Below the pieces are notes generated by a model, which saw nothing but the letters and a program-made list of their open reading frames with translations, was not told the origin of the DNA and made no database searches. From positions 1 through 64,000 of the forward strand of contig CAICTM010000245.1 of assembly GCA_903772945.1 (NCBI GenBank): a DNA stretch of 64,000 bases. The letters are read 5' to 3'. Position numbers and translations under genes: made by a program. Each line of letters opens with the position of its first letter. Position 1 is the stretch's first letter. Below are positions 18,001 through 27,102 of this stretch, one piece after another. This stretch comes from Seminavis robusta (lineage: Eukaryota > Bacillariophyta > Bacillariophyceae > Naviculales > Naviculaceae).

Positions 18001-20396
18001 CAGAGCTCGCCAGCGATCCTCTGTTTACAAAAGAAGTATCGAAGCTTGAAAAGAGAGCCGTCAAAGAGGAGCAGCGAATTTTGGAATTGGAGCAAGCAGT
18101 CCAAGATATCGTAACCAAGAGTGGAAACACCAAGACTGAATTGGAGACAGCAACGACGTTGTTGGAAGATCTTCAGAAGAAACAAGACGCGAGGGACCAC
18201 GCGCCAAGGACCAAGGAAGAGAAGGAAGAGGCGCGACAGGACAAGAAGTTAATGAAAGAATTGACGAAGAAGGTTTCGACCCTTCAGTCCGCGGTGATTG
18301 GTTTCGAAGTGAAAGAGACCAGAACCATGCAAGAACTTGAGAGCACCATGAAGCAACTGGAGGAGCTCACGTCGAAGAGGTTTGAAGTGTTGGAAAAGGC
18401 TTCTGCTATGAAAGAGCAGGACACTGAAAGGCTCGTCGCCGCTGGTGCACTGGCGGAAGAAAAGGTGACAGCTCTCCACGCTGCAATGAAGGATCTTGAA
18501 CAAAATGCTGCGACGACCCATACAGAACTTGAAAAGACTAAGCTTGAATTGGAAGCTATGAAAGCTGCAAATGCTGCCGGGGACGGAGTCAGTAAGGAGG
18601 TCATCTCTTCTCAGGAAGGACAGATCCAGGATCTCAACGAGAAGATTACCGTGTTGCAGCAAGCGGTACAGGGCTTCGAAATCAAGGAGACGAAGACCAT
18701 GCAAGAGTTGGAGCAGACAATGAAACAGCTCGAGGAATTGACGGCCAAACGTTTTGAGGTCTTGCAGAAGGTAGCTGGAAGAGAGATCGAAGCTGCCAAA
18801 ACTGCAGAGGCCCACAAGTACTCCCAGAAGGCAGCTGAAGATGAAAAGAAGGTGGCTGCCTTGGAATTCGCCATGCGAGAGTTGGAGTCCAAGGCGTACA
18901 AAACCAAACTGGAGTTGGAGAGGACAATGAAGGGACTTGAGCACCTCGAAGAAACGCAGCAGACCAGTCAGCAGGTTTCTGGCGTCACAAAGGAAGAAAA
19001 GCGGGTGATGCGAGAACTGGTGAGTATGGTTGCTGATATTCAAGAAGCAGTCATGGCATACGACGAGAAGGAGAACAAAACAACCCAGCAGCTGGAACGA
19101 ACAAGACAAGAGCTGGAAGCAACCAAGGATGAAGTCTTGCAACTTAAGGAGCAACAAGCCGCAACCGCAACCCGTCAGCATGAAGCTGAAATCAATATCG
19201 TTGCCACTGACGATAACCAGTCGCAAGTTGAGGCAGTGGAGGCGACTGATGCCGAAGAACCTAAGGAAAGCAAGGAAGCGGCAGAGACTGCGAAGCGGGT
19301 GACAGAAGAAACTTTGTCATCCTTGGAGACTGCCATCCATCGCTTGATGGAGCAAATCAACACGGAGGACGAAGAGGAAGTGGCGAACACCGCAGGCAAA
19401 CTGGCTGCAGCTCTCAGCAACTTGGAAGCAAAGAAACCCATCGAGACTAAACAGCCCGAGGCGAAACAACAGCTCGAGGCGAAACAACAGCCCGAGGCGA
19501 AGAACTTAGTCCAAGCAGCCAAAGAAGCGAAAGCTCAGAGACGGCGTGGTTCGTTCTTCCGAAAGTCTGGGCGGGGATCCGCGAAGGAGGAAAAGAAGTC
19601 CAAGCAGAAGGGACAAAAGAAGGAACGCCGAAGTTTCTTTGGCTCTTTCAAGAAGTCTCGCACGAAGGCACCAAAGCCCGAGGAGGTGCTGGCTCAGCCA
19701 GTTGCCGCGCCTGAGCCCGTTGTCGAGAATGCGCCCGAGCCTGTAGCTGCTCCTGTTGCCGCTCCCGAACCTGCAATCACTGACGAACAAAAGAAGGCCA
19801 TCGAAGCCGTCCACGGCAAAGCTATCACGGCCGTTCTCACCGATCAGCAGATGCTGGACCTGCTAAGCAAGATGAAGGAGGCACCTGCACCTGCCTTTGA
19901 GCCCGCTGCCGCGAAAGCTTCTTCACCTAAGAGTGCGACTTCCCCTAAGAGTGTGAATGTGACGGAAAATCAGGAAATCGTGAAAGTCACATCGTTGCTC
20001 TCTGGTGGAAGCACTGCCGGCAAGAGCCACGAGAGTCCTAGTGTTGCGAAGAGCCACGACAGCCCCAGCGTCCCCAGCGTCCAAAGCACAGGCATCAAAG
20101 AAGAAGATCCAAACATGATGATTGTTTCACTTCCTAGTCAGAGAAGCGAGAAATCCGGCAAGAGCAAGAGCAGCAAAAAGAGTAAGGCTAGCAAAAACAG
20201 CAAGGGCTCCGGCACAAGCAATAAGAGCGAACAGACGGAACCTATCACCAACCAGAAGAAACCTTCGAGCCCCAGCAACCGACAAAGCATTTCCCCTGCT
20301 CCCACTGACACTGTTGAATCCCCAAAATCCCCCAAAGAGAAGGATGTTCTGGTGACCGCTGGAACTTATGACGACGGTTTCGAAATCAATTTTTGA
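15075..20396 (+). CDS. Giant ankyrin-like/coiled-coil repeat protein
   Basis: A single-exon gene of 1773 residues starting at the ATG at 15075. Residues 1-200 form the same ankyrin-like domain as the upstream paralogue (LTPLYEAIEERAW, QLPIHAAVIFGAP, MLPLHLAFRHGSD, RLPVECAKKGP). The rest is mainly coiled coil. A unit with the pattern L--AM--FE-KE-KTMQELE-TM--LE-L recurs roughly every 60-70 residues: near 222 and 288, then after a Pro/Glu/Ser-rich disordered insert (about 345-520) near 646, 703, 747, 813, 872, 934, 1005, 1072, 1133, 1196, 1262 and 1325. The four at 934, 1072, 1196 and 1325 form a closer subfamily (GFE-KETKTMQELE), alternating with a second type. A basic stretch (about 1480-1540, with RRGSFF and RRSFFGSF words), Pro/Ala-rich spacers and a Ser/Lys tail ending GFEINF follow. 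It is likely an elongated scaffold; localisation and partner are unknown. Confidence 0.85.
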   Translation: MVWSAFGWPEAAPTVQSKDDSEADYPECDYDTNLTPLYEAIEERAWIAVNQFLHSGYWPESLFADKMTPEEQSRTWVTRYETREDGSKKVRWSQLPIHAAVIFGAPSVVIQQLVEAFPQSVRCTDDHRMLPLHLAFRHGSDDSVLALFLDEFPEAVNVRGYKGRLPVECAKKGPNPERGAIIQTILMKNQTAWERKKSAVQLKELYCVKEALKIKGQKVSHLETAIREIKSREHKTRKELASTMTELKAAKIKSKDAAEANNDPNNAPRDDTAEKMAVKKLVERLAGLEMATKDLVEKERSTKKELKKTMAELEATKKMKPTEDQVQQFAKLEKVASKESGLFEGNAKPSKAQSEPDKMTEPAQAEPIKSAKAEKKAEKKAEKKAAEPTKVEPTKVEPAPEPVPEPVEVEPTTAPEPESKAAEPAATESVAGQDAKSVSSKRSSRKSVSSPFNIFKSAESLVKSFIEKPAEDPSKSEPAEEPPKSEDPSEPVEESSEPADGPSKVKSVEPAKPEPAPPVHKSLSREMDKERLRQVEEANRALEEKLSQAQDLEKERIRQVEEANKDDEIKDSPSREMERIKLRQVEEANVALVKKIKELEVTMEINQDRQARALEEYEAVSVPDHNNRFTGHQTEQMAAIQQEMKLLKVTSEKTKAELDTALDQLAELRKQQEAGMTAAMAHKAKADEATEESNKKLEKKVALLELALNQFEGKSILAREEMQNIQKTMKDDSTVKLTRSQEKHLALLEAAMKKLEQNAEKTKNELDSALAELNTIRAKEAEEAAKKAAAENEKLTSIELANKELEDKIIMLEATMKGFEEKASKTKEEMDQALHDLKTSEVARPSDSRSVASGSVGSIKLTKKQKQHMEALEESMKKLEERANDTKTQLDEALEELKTLKATEEMQFVSNQATSQKESKAMKDLAKKVQALQSAMVGFEVKETKTMQELEKTMRELETVSNKRFEILALGADRTTELASDPLFTKEVSKLEKRAVKEEQRILELEQAVQDIVTKSGNTKTELETATTLLEDLQKKQDARDHAPRTKEEKEEARQDKKLMKELTKKVSTLQSAVIGFEVKETRTMQELESTMKQLEELTSKRFEVLEKASAMKEQDTERLVAAGALAEEKVTALHAAMKDLEQNAATTHTELEKTKLELEAMKAANAAGDGVSKEVISSQEGQIQDLNEKITVLQQAVQGFEIKETKTMQELEQTMKQLEELTAKRFEVLQKVAGREIEAAKTAEAHKYSQKAAEDEKKVAALEFAMRELESKAYKTKLELERTMKGLEHLEETQQTSQQVSGVTKEEKRVMRELVSMVADIQEAVMAYDEKENKTTQQLERTRQELEATKDEVLQLKEQQAATATRQHEAEINIVATDDNQSQVEAVEATDAEEPKESKEAAETAKRVTEETLSSLETAIHRLMEQINTEDEEEVANTAGKLAAALSNLEAKKPIETKQPEAKQQLEAKQQPEAKNLVQAAKEAKAQRRRGSFFRKSGRGSAKEEKKSKQKGQKKERRSFFGSFKKSRTKAPKPEEVLAQPVAAPEPVVENAPEPVAAPVAAPEPAITDEQKKAIEAVHGKAITAVLTDQQMLDLLSKMKEAPAPAFEPAAAKASSPKSATSPKSVNVTENQEIVKVTSLLSGGSTAGKSHESPSVAKSHDSPSVPSVQSTGIKEEDPNMMIVSLPSQRSEKSGKSKSSKKSKASKNSKGSGTSNKSEQTEPITNQKKPSSPSNRQSISPAPTDTVESPKSPKEKDVLVTAGTYDDGFEINF

Positions 20397-20701
20397 AGAG
20401 AGTTGTTGAATATTCATAATTTGCGGTGAGCCAGCAACTTTCTTCTTCCACAAACACCAAGCACCGGGAGCTGGGATATGTCCAATACAATATTGTGTCT
20501 GTTCAAGAGATATTAAATCAAAATCAATTTAGTAGAAAGAAAGTTTGCGTGTATCGTATGACTTCTGGTCTTTAGCTAGAGTACGTAGCAGTCTTGTGCT
20601 CTAGCTAGAGAAGTGACACTTAGAAATAGAGCTCTAGGTAGAGGAGTGGCAGGCTTATGTAAAGTCAGAGAGGGTTGCTTCTTTAGAAAAGCTACTATTT
20701 T
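20397..20701. other. Short convergent intergenic gap
   Basis: The gap lies between the 3' ends of the giant coiled-coil gene and the minus-strand Ser/Arg-rich gene. It contains ctagctagag-type words (20575-20640). Nothing else is seen. Confidence 0.5.
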
Positions 20702-23380
20702 TTAAGCGGCCGCGGGACAGTCCAATTGAACCTTCGGAGTTGCTTCTGCCTCCTTTTCCCATGTTTCTGTGTCGGTGGCAAATTCGCTGCCATCGTCATC
20801 TGGGTCAGAATCGGAATGGAGGTCAGCAAGAAACCTCTCGGAGGACAAGTTGAACGGGGCAACAATGTTTTTATCCTGCTGAAGGCTGCCTCTCCGTTCC
20901 TGCGGCCGATCATTGGCCACTAAGCCTGGTAAGCTGCTTCTTCGTGGCCGGCGATGTGCATGGACCATTGGGACGAGCAAACTCGAGCTGCTGGAGCCGG
21001 CGTAACCAACCCCGTTCTCCTGGCTCGTGTCAGGCACCAACAAGGAGTTACTATCTGACAAGGATGTTTGAAGGCCAGACAAGCTCATCTGAGACTTGTC
21101 CAAGCCAAACCGCAGGCTTGGCAAGGATCCATCTTCCATCAGACGAGAAGAATGGGTGGAAGAATGACGAGAATCGCTCATGATCGACATTGCAGACAGT
21201 GATGCGTGGCCATCTGCGGACAGCACAGCAATCACGTCTTGTTGGGCCCCGGGCGGCTTGGCCATGCTATGTCTAGAGCGCATTTCCAAGCCTTGGAGCT
21301 TTGATTGCTTCGTTTCTTCTACTCTCTCCACGTTTTGTTTCTTCACTTCCAATGTTGGCTCACGGCGGGTTGTTGTGGCGAATTCGTCATCGCTATCCGA
21401 CTCTCCGTCCAGGTCATCAGGCATCGTTGGTCGCTCTTGTTTCAACGCTTGGAGGAGCTGTGAGTCTCTAACAGAAGAGTTTAGACAACGGCGTGACGAC
21501 CTTCTTGACAAAGCCAGAGATCCGCACGACATTGACATATCCATGGTGTTCGTGTTCGATGCGCGAAGACGACTAGAGTGCTGACCGATCGTCCCGCAAG
21601 ACTTGGGCACTTTTGGAGTTTCTGACGTTCGTGGACGACGACACCTTCTCACGCCCTCAGGCGTTGCAAGGCATGGCAAATCGTTCCTTGTCGTCGCATC
21701 AGACTTGGCTGATCGTACCGTGCTGCGCGGAATGATTTCTGATTTACACATATCGTTCGAAGATACGTCCAAAATGCCCCTTGCTTGTGTAGATCGCCTG
21801 GTACTGCAATCCTTCCTTGTCGTCGCATCAGACTTGGCTGAACGTACCGTGCTGCGCGGAATGATTTCTGATTTACACATATCGTCCGAGGATACGTCCA
21901 AAATGTCCCTTAGTTGTGTGGAGGCAGATGTTTCTTTCTTGGATTTGATACGCCGAGATGAGGAACGCCTAAAAGAAACATCTTTGGTCAATCGTTTGGA
22001 ACGAGACTTTGACCTCCTCAAGGTGAAGGCACTTTCGGAGGCAGACATTCGCAACTCCTTTGCCTTGTTGGTGGATCCCTGACGACGACTTGCTCTGGTT
22101 CGTCTGCCCCTCTTGGTGCAATCTTTGGATGATTGAACCATCTGCGTGGACTCATCCAACGTAGCACTCCGTTTTGGAAGACTCTTAGCGAGTTTGGACT
22201 CGCTCTCCTTCACTTCCGGGGTGGACTTGGCCCTACGGATACGACCTGTTGAGATCCTCTTTTCGGAAGTTTTCTTCTTCCTTTCGGCCATTGCAGCAGA
22301 CGTATCAGGTTTCTCTTCTCTAGGTGCACGACGAACGGGTACCTTCTTTGACTCTTCTAGAGACTTGCATCTTGCGAGTTGTTTACTTCGGGAAAGCCTC
22401 TCGTTAGTCCTTGTCCTTCGTGTCTTGGTTGTTGACTTAGCAGTGCCACCCCCTTTCTTTCCGGCTGTTGGTTCTTTTGTGGCAGATGTGACGAGGCGAG
22501 AAGCGGCTTCGACTCCGTGGTTGCTAATGGCAAAACTTAACTCAGTGAGACGTTTTGCTGTTGCAGCCTCCAACCCATTGGATTTTTTGGCAGCTTTGAT
22601 CTTTTCAGCACTGCTTGGTCTCTTTATCCTTGCCAGGTCAGCGGAGGACCCCACTAGGAACACGTCTTGAACCGACAAGGGCGTCGCTTCTGCCGTGGAA
22701 GCGCATCTCCGGAGGGTTGACTTCTTTGTCATCTTTCCTTCCTGGCTCTTGACTCTTCTCAACGCACGGGAACTCTTTGGTTTTGAAAGACGCGGCAAGA
22801 GTGCCGGAAGTTGTTCCCCATTTGGTGGAGGCACTTGTGCTTCTTTCTTACCATCGTCACTCAGTTGCAAGTTGGAACCAGACGAAGCAACATTGTTATT
22901 GCTTGGTCTCGTTACCCTTGCCATGCCAGAGACGGAAATTTTGTTCACCTCAACGGTGGAAGAGCATCTGCGGAGTGTGGACTTCTTTGCCGCATTTCGT
23001 TCATAGCTCCTTACCCTTTGCAATGCACCGCCACTACCAGACAAGAGTGGTGGAACTTGCACTGGCTCTTCGTTGGTGCTGTCATCAGGGTTGAATTGTA
23101 AGCTGGAACTCGAAGCAGCATTCCATCGCCGGTCACTGCGCCTTCTTCTGCGTGAGTGCCCCGTCGGTGTCTTTCGTGCTTCGTCTTCTTCTGTCTCCCT
23201 CTCTGGAACGGTCTTGACAACGGCGACCGATTCATACAGCGCATTTTCGACAAAGCTCGAATTGGCAACGATGTTACCCAAAAGAGAGGAACCCACAGAC
23301 TTGTACTTTCGTTGAGTCAATGGCGGAGCAGTCAGGTCGTCATTATCATGGCTGTGAGCTTGCCTAGTTGCGTCTTTCAT
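20702..23380 (-). CDS. Basic Ser/Arg-rich protein of unknown function
   Basis: A single-exon gene of 892 residues starting at the ATG at 23380. I do not recognise a catalytic domain. The protein is strongly basic and Ser/Thr-rich, probably disordered. Short arginine-serine words recur: KKSTLRRCSSTVE (about 135-147) and KKSTLRRCASTAE (about 215-227) are near copies, and RRSSSRR, RRSKSR and TLRRSKS are spread through the middle. A 43-residue tandem duplication (DVSS-DMCKSEIIPRST block) lies around residues 480-565. The acidic C-terminus ends with FLADLHSDSDPDDDGSEFA. The motifs resemble basophilic kinase or 14-3-3 sites, which is inference. The gene is convergent with the coiled-coil gene. Confidence 0.75.
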   Translation of the reverse strand: MKDATRQAHSHDNDDLTAPPLTQRKYKSVGSSLLGNIVANSSFVENALYESVAVVKTVPERETEEDEARKTPTGHSRRRRRSDRRWNAASSSSLQFNPDDSTNEEPVQVPPLLSGSGGALQRVRSYERNAAKKSTLRRCSSTVEVNKISVSGMARVTRPSNNNVASSGSNLQLSDDGKKEAQVPPPNGEQLPALLPRLSKPKSSRALRRVKSQEGKMTKKSTLRRCASTAEATPLSVQDVFLVGSSADLARIKRPSSAEKIKAAKKSNGLEAATAKRLTELSFAISNHGVEAASRLVTSATKEPTAGKKGGGTAKSTTKTRRTRTNERLSRSKQLARCKSLEESKKVPVRRAPREEKPDTSAAMAERKKKTSEKRISTGRIRRAKSTPEVKESESKLAKSLPKRSATLDESTQMVQSSKDCTKRGRRTRASRRQGSTNKAKELRMSASESAFTLRRSKSRSKRLTKDVSFRRSSSRRIKSKKETSASTQLRDILDVSSDDMCKSEIIPRSTVRSAKSDATTRKDCSTRRSTQARGILDVSSNDMCKSEIIPRSTVRSAKSDATTRNDLPCLATPEGVRRCRRPRTSETPKVPKSCGTIGQHSSRLRASNTNTMDMSMSCGSLALSRRSSRRCLNSSVRDSQLLQALKQERPTMPDDLDGESDSDDEFATTTRREPTLEVKKQNVERVEETKQSKLQGLEMRSRHSMAKPPGAQQDVIAVLSADGHASLSAMSIMSDSRHSSTHSSRLMEDGSLPSLRFGLDKSQMSLSGLQTSLSDSNSLLVPDTSQENGVGYAGSSSSSLLVPMVHAHRRPRRSSLPGLVANDRPQERRGSLQQDKNIVAPFNLSSERFLADLHSDSDPDDDGSEFATDTETWEKEAEATPKVQLDCPAAA
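21684..21923 (-). repeat. In-frame 129-bp tandem duplication inside the Ser/Arg-rich gene
   Basis: Two near-identical blocks, 21684-21794 and 21813-21923, are offset by 129 bp (43 codons), so the reading frame is kept. Only a few substitutions separate them, which suggests a recent duplication or gene conversion. Confidence 0.9.
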
Positions 23381-24882
23381 CCTTCAGCAACAACACGGAG
23401 CAGAAATAAATAGTGGTGCCAATGAACAAATAAATGAACAGTGGTGGGTGGAGAGAGCTGTGGAGAGTCGCACGGAAGAGTGGTGGAGTGAAAGAAGAAT
23501 GTGAGAGCCTCACCACCTCTTTGAGACCCCTAATTCCTAGCTCGGAATACTAGTTTAAATCGGGAACCCCCAGGGAAATAAAGCATTAAATTGGATGACC
23601 TCAATCCTGGTTTTGAAAGCTGAACGTGCATAATCAATAATTAATGTTACTTCGAATTGGAATTATGAATAGATCGGACTAAGACCCAGTACTAAAAATG
23701 GACAGTACTTGGAGTTCATAGCATAGTAAAACTACAGATCCGGTCATTGTCTTGTATTCTTCTTCTTACGGTCGTTCATCCGTCAGAGCAAAGCCCGCCA
23801 CGCACACACGCACATCGGTTCACATGTTCACATTATTTATTTTATCTATCTTACGACTGTACAGTATGTTTAAATGTAGATACTGTACGCTGTACAGACA
23901 AACCGGTACCGGTAAAGACGTTCAGCTGAACTTAAATTTTTTGCCTCTTAAATGGTCCCAGATCGCAGCGGACCTTGCTGCCGGTGCTGTCACCTTTCTC
24001 AGTAGCCAAAGATGACGTTGTCATGCCTACTTCAGTTCTCTGTACATGTTGTGTGGAACCACGGTAGCCAAAGATGATGTCGCCTTGCATACCAGTACTT
24101 TAGTTTATATTTATTCGGTGCGAGGTCAGTGGGCGGTTGCCGCTGTAGCTACAACGGTGGCCACTGCGAGGATGCTTCTAAACATACGGTGTTCGGAGGC
24201 AAGCAAGGAATTTTTTACACGAGCTTTACGTCCAGATTGTACATCAGATTCTACCACTACTAGTAGTCTATCTTGAAGGCTCTTTCACCTCCAACACATT
24301 TATTTATTTGTCCTCCTTGCAGGAACACAGGAATCCAAACCTTTGCAACAAGCCATCCGTGTGGTTTCTCTGTGATTACTCTAAGATACAAAGTAAGTGC
24401 TTTGTGGCCGGGGTTCAATTGACATGACTTCACGTTCAGGTTAATTGTACAGTACGTACCGTAGCGGACAGGTAGCATTGTTGCTGCCCATGAAAATAAT
24501 TCATACCTGGTGATTGCTGCTTCTTTAGGTCCTCTTTGTGATGTCTCTTTGATGGAATGCTCACATCTACCGTAACTAGTACTTCAACAGCCATGTAACA
24601 ATTGAAGTCGAAGCTTTCTGCAAAATTCCATGCCTCGAACACTGTATGGGCACGAGTTGGCAGATTGAAGCCTCCGCTTTCCCCTCCATCTGTGTACCGA
24701 TACAAGTACTCAATTTCAGCGTTTTTACGCCACACAAATACGGCGAATAGTGAACCCGAATCTATTCTGTTTGCGACAGAGCCAGTCTCCCACGCACGCA
24801 GACTTTTTCTGTCTCCCCCAAGGATTTCTGCCAACCAGGTCGGAGCCTATTTGTTGTTGTCGTAGGAAGGTTTCCGTTCTAG
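23381..24882. other. 1.5-kb intergenic region, no supported gene
   Basis: AT-rich DNA follows the start of the Ser/Arg-rich gene. A minus-strand frame at 24834-24436 begins with TTG and reads fairly protein-like (EIEYLYRYTDGG and similar), so an unrecognised exon is possible, but no start, splice pair or domain supports it. GGTACC-type palindromes occur near 23905 and 24455. Confidence 0.35.
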
Positions 24883-25383
24883 CTAGCTAGCGCTAGAACC
24901 CTTGTGCTGGTGCATATGGTTGCAAAGAGGCAGCCACCCATGTCTGTACGACTCCAGCACAAAAGAACGAAATGGAAGCTGCACCAATCGCGACAAGAGA
25001 GGCGGCCCCAGGCGTTCCATGAGTTCTTGGACAGTCTGCGGGGGACGAAAGGCGTTCTTCTTGGGTGCCTTGTGTGGCAAAACGTACTTTTTGGTGCCAG
25101 TAGATTGAGATGGTGGGGCGGTATTCCCAGATTCGAATTTGTGAATCAAGTTATCCTGTAGCAGATACATGCCGGACAGTGTGATAATTCCAGCCGAGTA
25201 GCTCCCAATAGATTGCAACGGGGGGGTATCCAGATCATACCGAAAGACTTTTGGATCTCCTTGAAACCGCCGGTACTCAAACGAGCCAACCTGGAGGGCA
25301 ATTCTCTGCCCAGAATGCCAGAGATAGTAACCACATGCAAGAGCTGTGGGAGGCGCTAGAGTGACCGTAACACCGACACACAT
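24883..25383 (-). CDS. Small putative membrane protein, unknown
   Basis: A 166-residue frame with an ATG at 25383. A hydrophobic N-terminus (about residues 3-23, VGVTVTLAPPTALACGYYLW) could be a signal anchor, and a second hydrophobic stretch (about 62-80, SAGIITLSGMYLLQ) may cross the membrane. The C-terminal half is polar, with PHKAPKKNAFRPP and LGPPLLSRLVQLP phrases. I do not recognise the family. It lies head to head with the MFS transporter, with 195 bp between the start codons. Codon use looks coding, but without a homologue the call is tentative. Confidence 0.45.
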   Translation of the reverse strand: MCVGVTVTLAPPTALACGYYLWHSGQRIALQVGSFEYRRFQGDPKVFRYDLDTPPLQSIGSYSAGIITLSGMYLLQDNLIHKFESGNTAPPSQSTGTKKYVLPHKAPKKNAFRPPQTVQELMERLGPPLLSRLVQLPFRSFVLESYRHGWLPLCNHMHQHKGSSAS

Positions 25384-25567
25384 CCTTTCTCATCGCTTGC
25401 TCGGTCGACCGAGGACTCTTCATCAGCTCATCCAAGGCAAGGCTTCCAGGAGCAAGAATGAGGATGACGTCGTGCGCCAGCACCCACAAGAAACACCTAA
25501 CCCTGTGAGCGTTAGCCGTGACTGATCAGTCCCACAGATTCGAATCTTTGGCGACGATCTCGTTGCG

Positions 25568-25582
25568 ATGGACGCAACATGA
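25568..25582 (+). promoter_or_regulatory. Minimal upstream ORF overlapping the transporter start
   Basis: The sequence atggacgcaacatga encodes MDAT and its TGA overlaps the first ATG of the transporter frame as ATGA. It could influence start choice or reinitiation. Several further in-frame ATGs (25597, 25618, 25624, 25633) could serve as the true start instead. Confidence 0.35.
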
Positions 25583-27102
25583 TCACTCGTCATCTCATGA
25601 TCATCAACAAATCTGTGATGAATATGTTGACGATGGAGAACAATCGAGAAGAAGAAGAAGACCATGATGACGAGCAGCCAACGAACATTTGGCCGCAGAT
25701 GACTGCAGAAAGTCTTCAGGAGCCGCTTCTTTCTGATTCGCCTTCTGTGTCTTCAGAGGACGACGGCCCCTCACAACGGGGAATGATCTTGTACTGCTCG
25801 CTATTCTTCTTTCATGGGATATCTGGCGTTACTTGGGGACGATTTTCCATTGTCTATTATAATTCAATACTTCATCTCTCTGAGGAACAAATTGGAGTCT
25901 TGCAGGGTGTCGTTCCCTTGATTGCCTTGCTCAGTCAGCCCTTCTGGGGTAGCATCAGTGATTGCTTCCGGTCAAAGAAGATGGTCTATCTCGTTTGCAA
26001 ATTTGGCAGTGCACTCTTCCTCTTGGCGCTCTCCTTTCAGAATCTGGTGCAAACCTTTCCCCAAATTCTCTTTTGTGTGATTGGTATGGCCATCTTTCGA
26101 TCCTCGGGGGTACTTGACAGCCACGCCCTTGACTTTCTCGGAGAACGACATCGCGGGTACTATGGGAACATTCGCATGTGGGCATCCATCAGCTGGGGAC
26201 TTGGTTGCATCCTGATGGGATATATCACGGACAAATACAGCTTCGAATGGAACTTTGTCATCTTTGGGGTTATGATGACTTGCATGTTGCTGTTGGCGGC
26301 AATTGGATTGCCCAGCAAGACCAAGGCAGAGCAAGCCCAATACGAACATGCGGTGACAGCAGCCAACGGGTTGCAGGATGCTGGCATTCCTCGACCCAAG
26401 CTAGCAACTCTTTACGATGCCGTGTGTCGGCTACCTGTCATCTACTGGCTATTGCAAGGGGTTGTGCTTGGTGCTGGCGTATCCCTGGTGGATAGTTTTC
26501 TGTTTGTCTACTTGCAAAACGATCTGCATGCGTCCACAACACTTTGTGGTTGGACTGTAGGTGTTACGGTTCTTTTGGAGCTTCCAATCTTCTTCTATTC
26601 ACAGAGTCTACTCAAGAATCTGGGACACGATCGGCTTTTTGTCTTGGCCATGGCAGGGTACCTTCTGCGTGTCTTTGGATACACCTTACTCAAGCCCCGG
26701 ACGGTGCATTACATTTTCGCCATGGAAATCTTGCATGGTGTGACTGTGGGTTGCATGTGGATTGCCAGCGTCGATTTTGCAGCAGCCATTGCACCGATTG
26801 AATGGTCCACGACAGTGCAGACAATGTTGTCCACGGCAATATTTTGTGTTGGTGGAGGATTGGGCCCCATGGTGGGTGGATGGGTCATGGAGCAACACGG
26901 CGCTGTTGCAATGTACAGGGGGGCTGGAGTCGTTGTTGGAGTGGCCATGTTAGGTCATCTTGCCTTGTGGGGTCTTTATGGAGAAGGACCGCATGGTAGA
27001 CACCTGAAAAGGGTACGAGAGGAGAGACACCAGACACGGGCTGAAATGGACGCAACTCGGGAGAGCCCAGAGGGAGGATCCGATTGTGGCGAAGTGGAAT
27101 AA
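25579..27102 (+). CDS. MFS transporter (MFS_1-like/MFSD6-type)
   Basis: A single-exon gene of up to 507 residues. The acidic cytosolic N-terminus (1-67) carries an EPLLSD dileucine-like word typical of endomembrane proteins. About 11-12 membrane segments follow. Diagnostic phrases are RFSIVYYNSILHLSEEQIG in the first segment and loop, PFWGSISDCFRSKK (loop 2-3 signature, about 116-130) and GYYGNIRMWASISWGLGC in segment 5, the last typical of the MFS_1-like group related to bacterial lactose/nucleoside permeases and animal MFSD6. The C-terminal half includes GGGLGPMVGGWVMEQHG. The tail is charged. The substrate cannot be deduced. Five ATGs lie in the first 19 codons; the first is used here by default. 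Confidence 0.85.
   Translation: MITRHLMIINKSVMNMLTMENNREEEEDHDDEQPTNIWPQMTAESLQEPLLSDSPSVSSEDDGPSQRGMILYCSLFFFHGISGVTWGRFSIVYYNSILHLSEEQIGVLQGVVPLIALLSQPFWGSISDCFRSKKMVYLVCKFGSALFLLALSFQNLVQTFPQILFCVIGMAIFRSSGVLDSHALDFLGERHRGYYGNIRMWASISWGLGCILMGYITDKYSFEWNFVIFGVMMTCMLLLAAIGLPSKTKAEQAQYEHAVTAANGLQDAGIPRPKLATLYDAVCRLPVIYWLLQGVVLGAGVSLVDSFLFVYLQNDLHASTTLCGWTVGVTVLLELPIFFYSQSLLKNLGHDRLFVLAMAGYLLRVFGYTLLKPRTVHYIFAMEILHGVTVGCMWIASVDFAAAIAPIEWSTTVQTMLSTAIFCVGGGLGPMVGGWVMEQHGAVAMYRGAGVVVGVAMLGHLALWGLYGEGPHGRHLKRVREERHQTRAEMDATRESPEGGSDCGEVE

Noticed and set aside
18249-19226. 325-codon minus-strand open frame within the giant coiled-coil gene
   Set aside because: It is the antisense of a repetitive Lys/Glu-rich coiled coil, whose codon use leaves reverse frames open. 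It has Leu/Cys/Phe-rich text and no domain.
24436-24834. 132-codon minus-strand frame
   Set aside because: Protein-like text but starting at TTG, with no domain and no splice partner found. Kept only as a remark on the gap.
25535-25560. Possible tRNA T-arm (gattcgaatc)
   Set aside because: The flanking stem does not pair and no anticodon or acceptor arm could be found.
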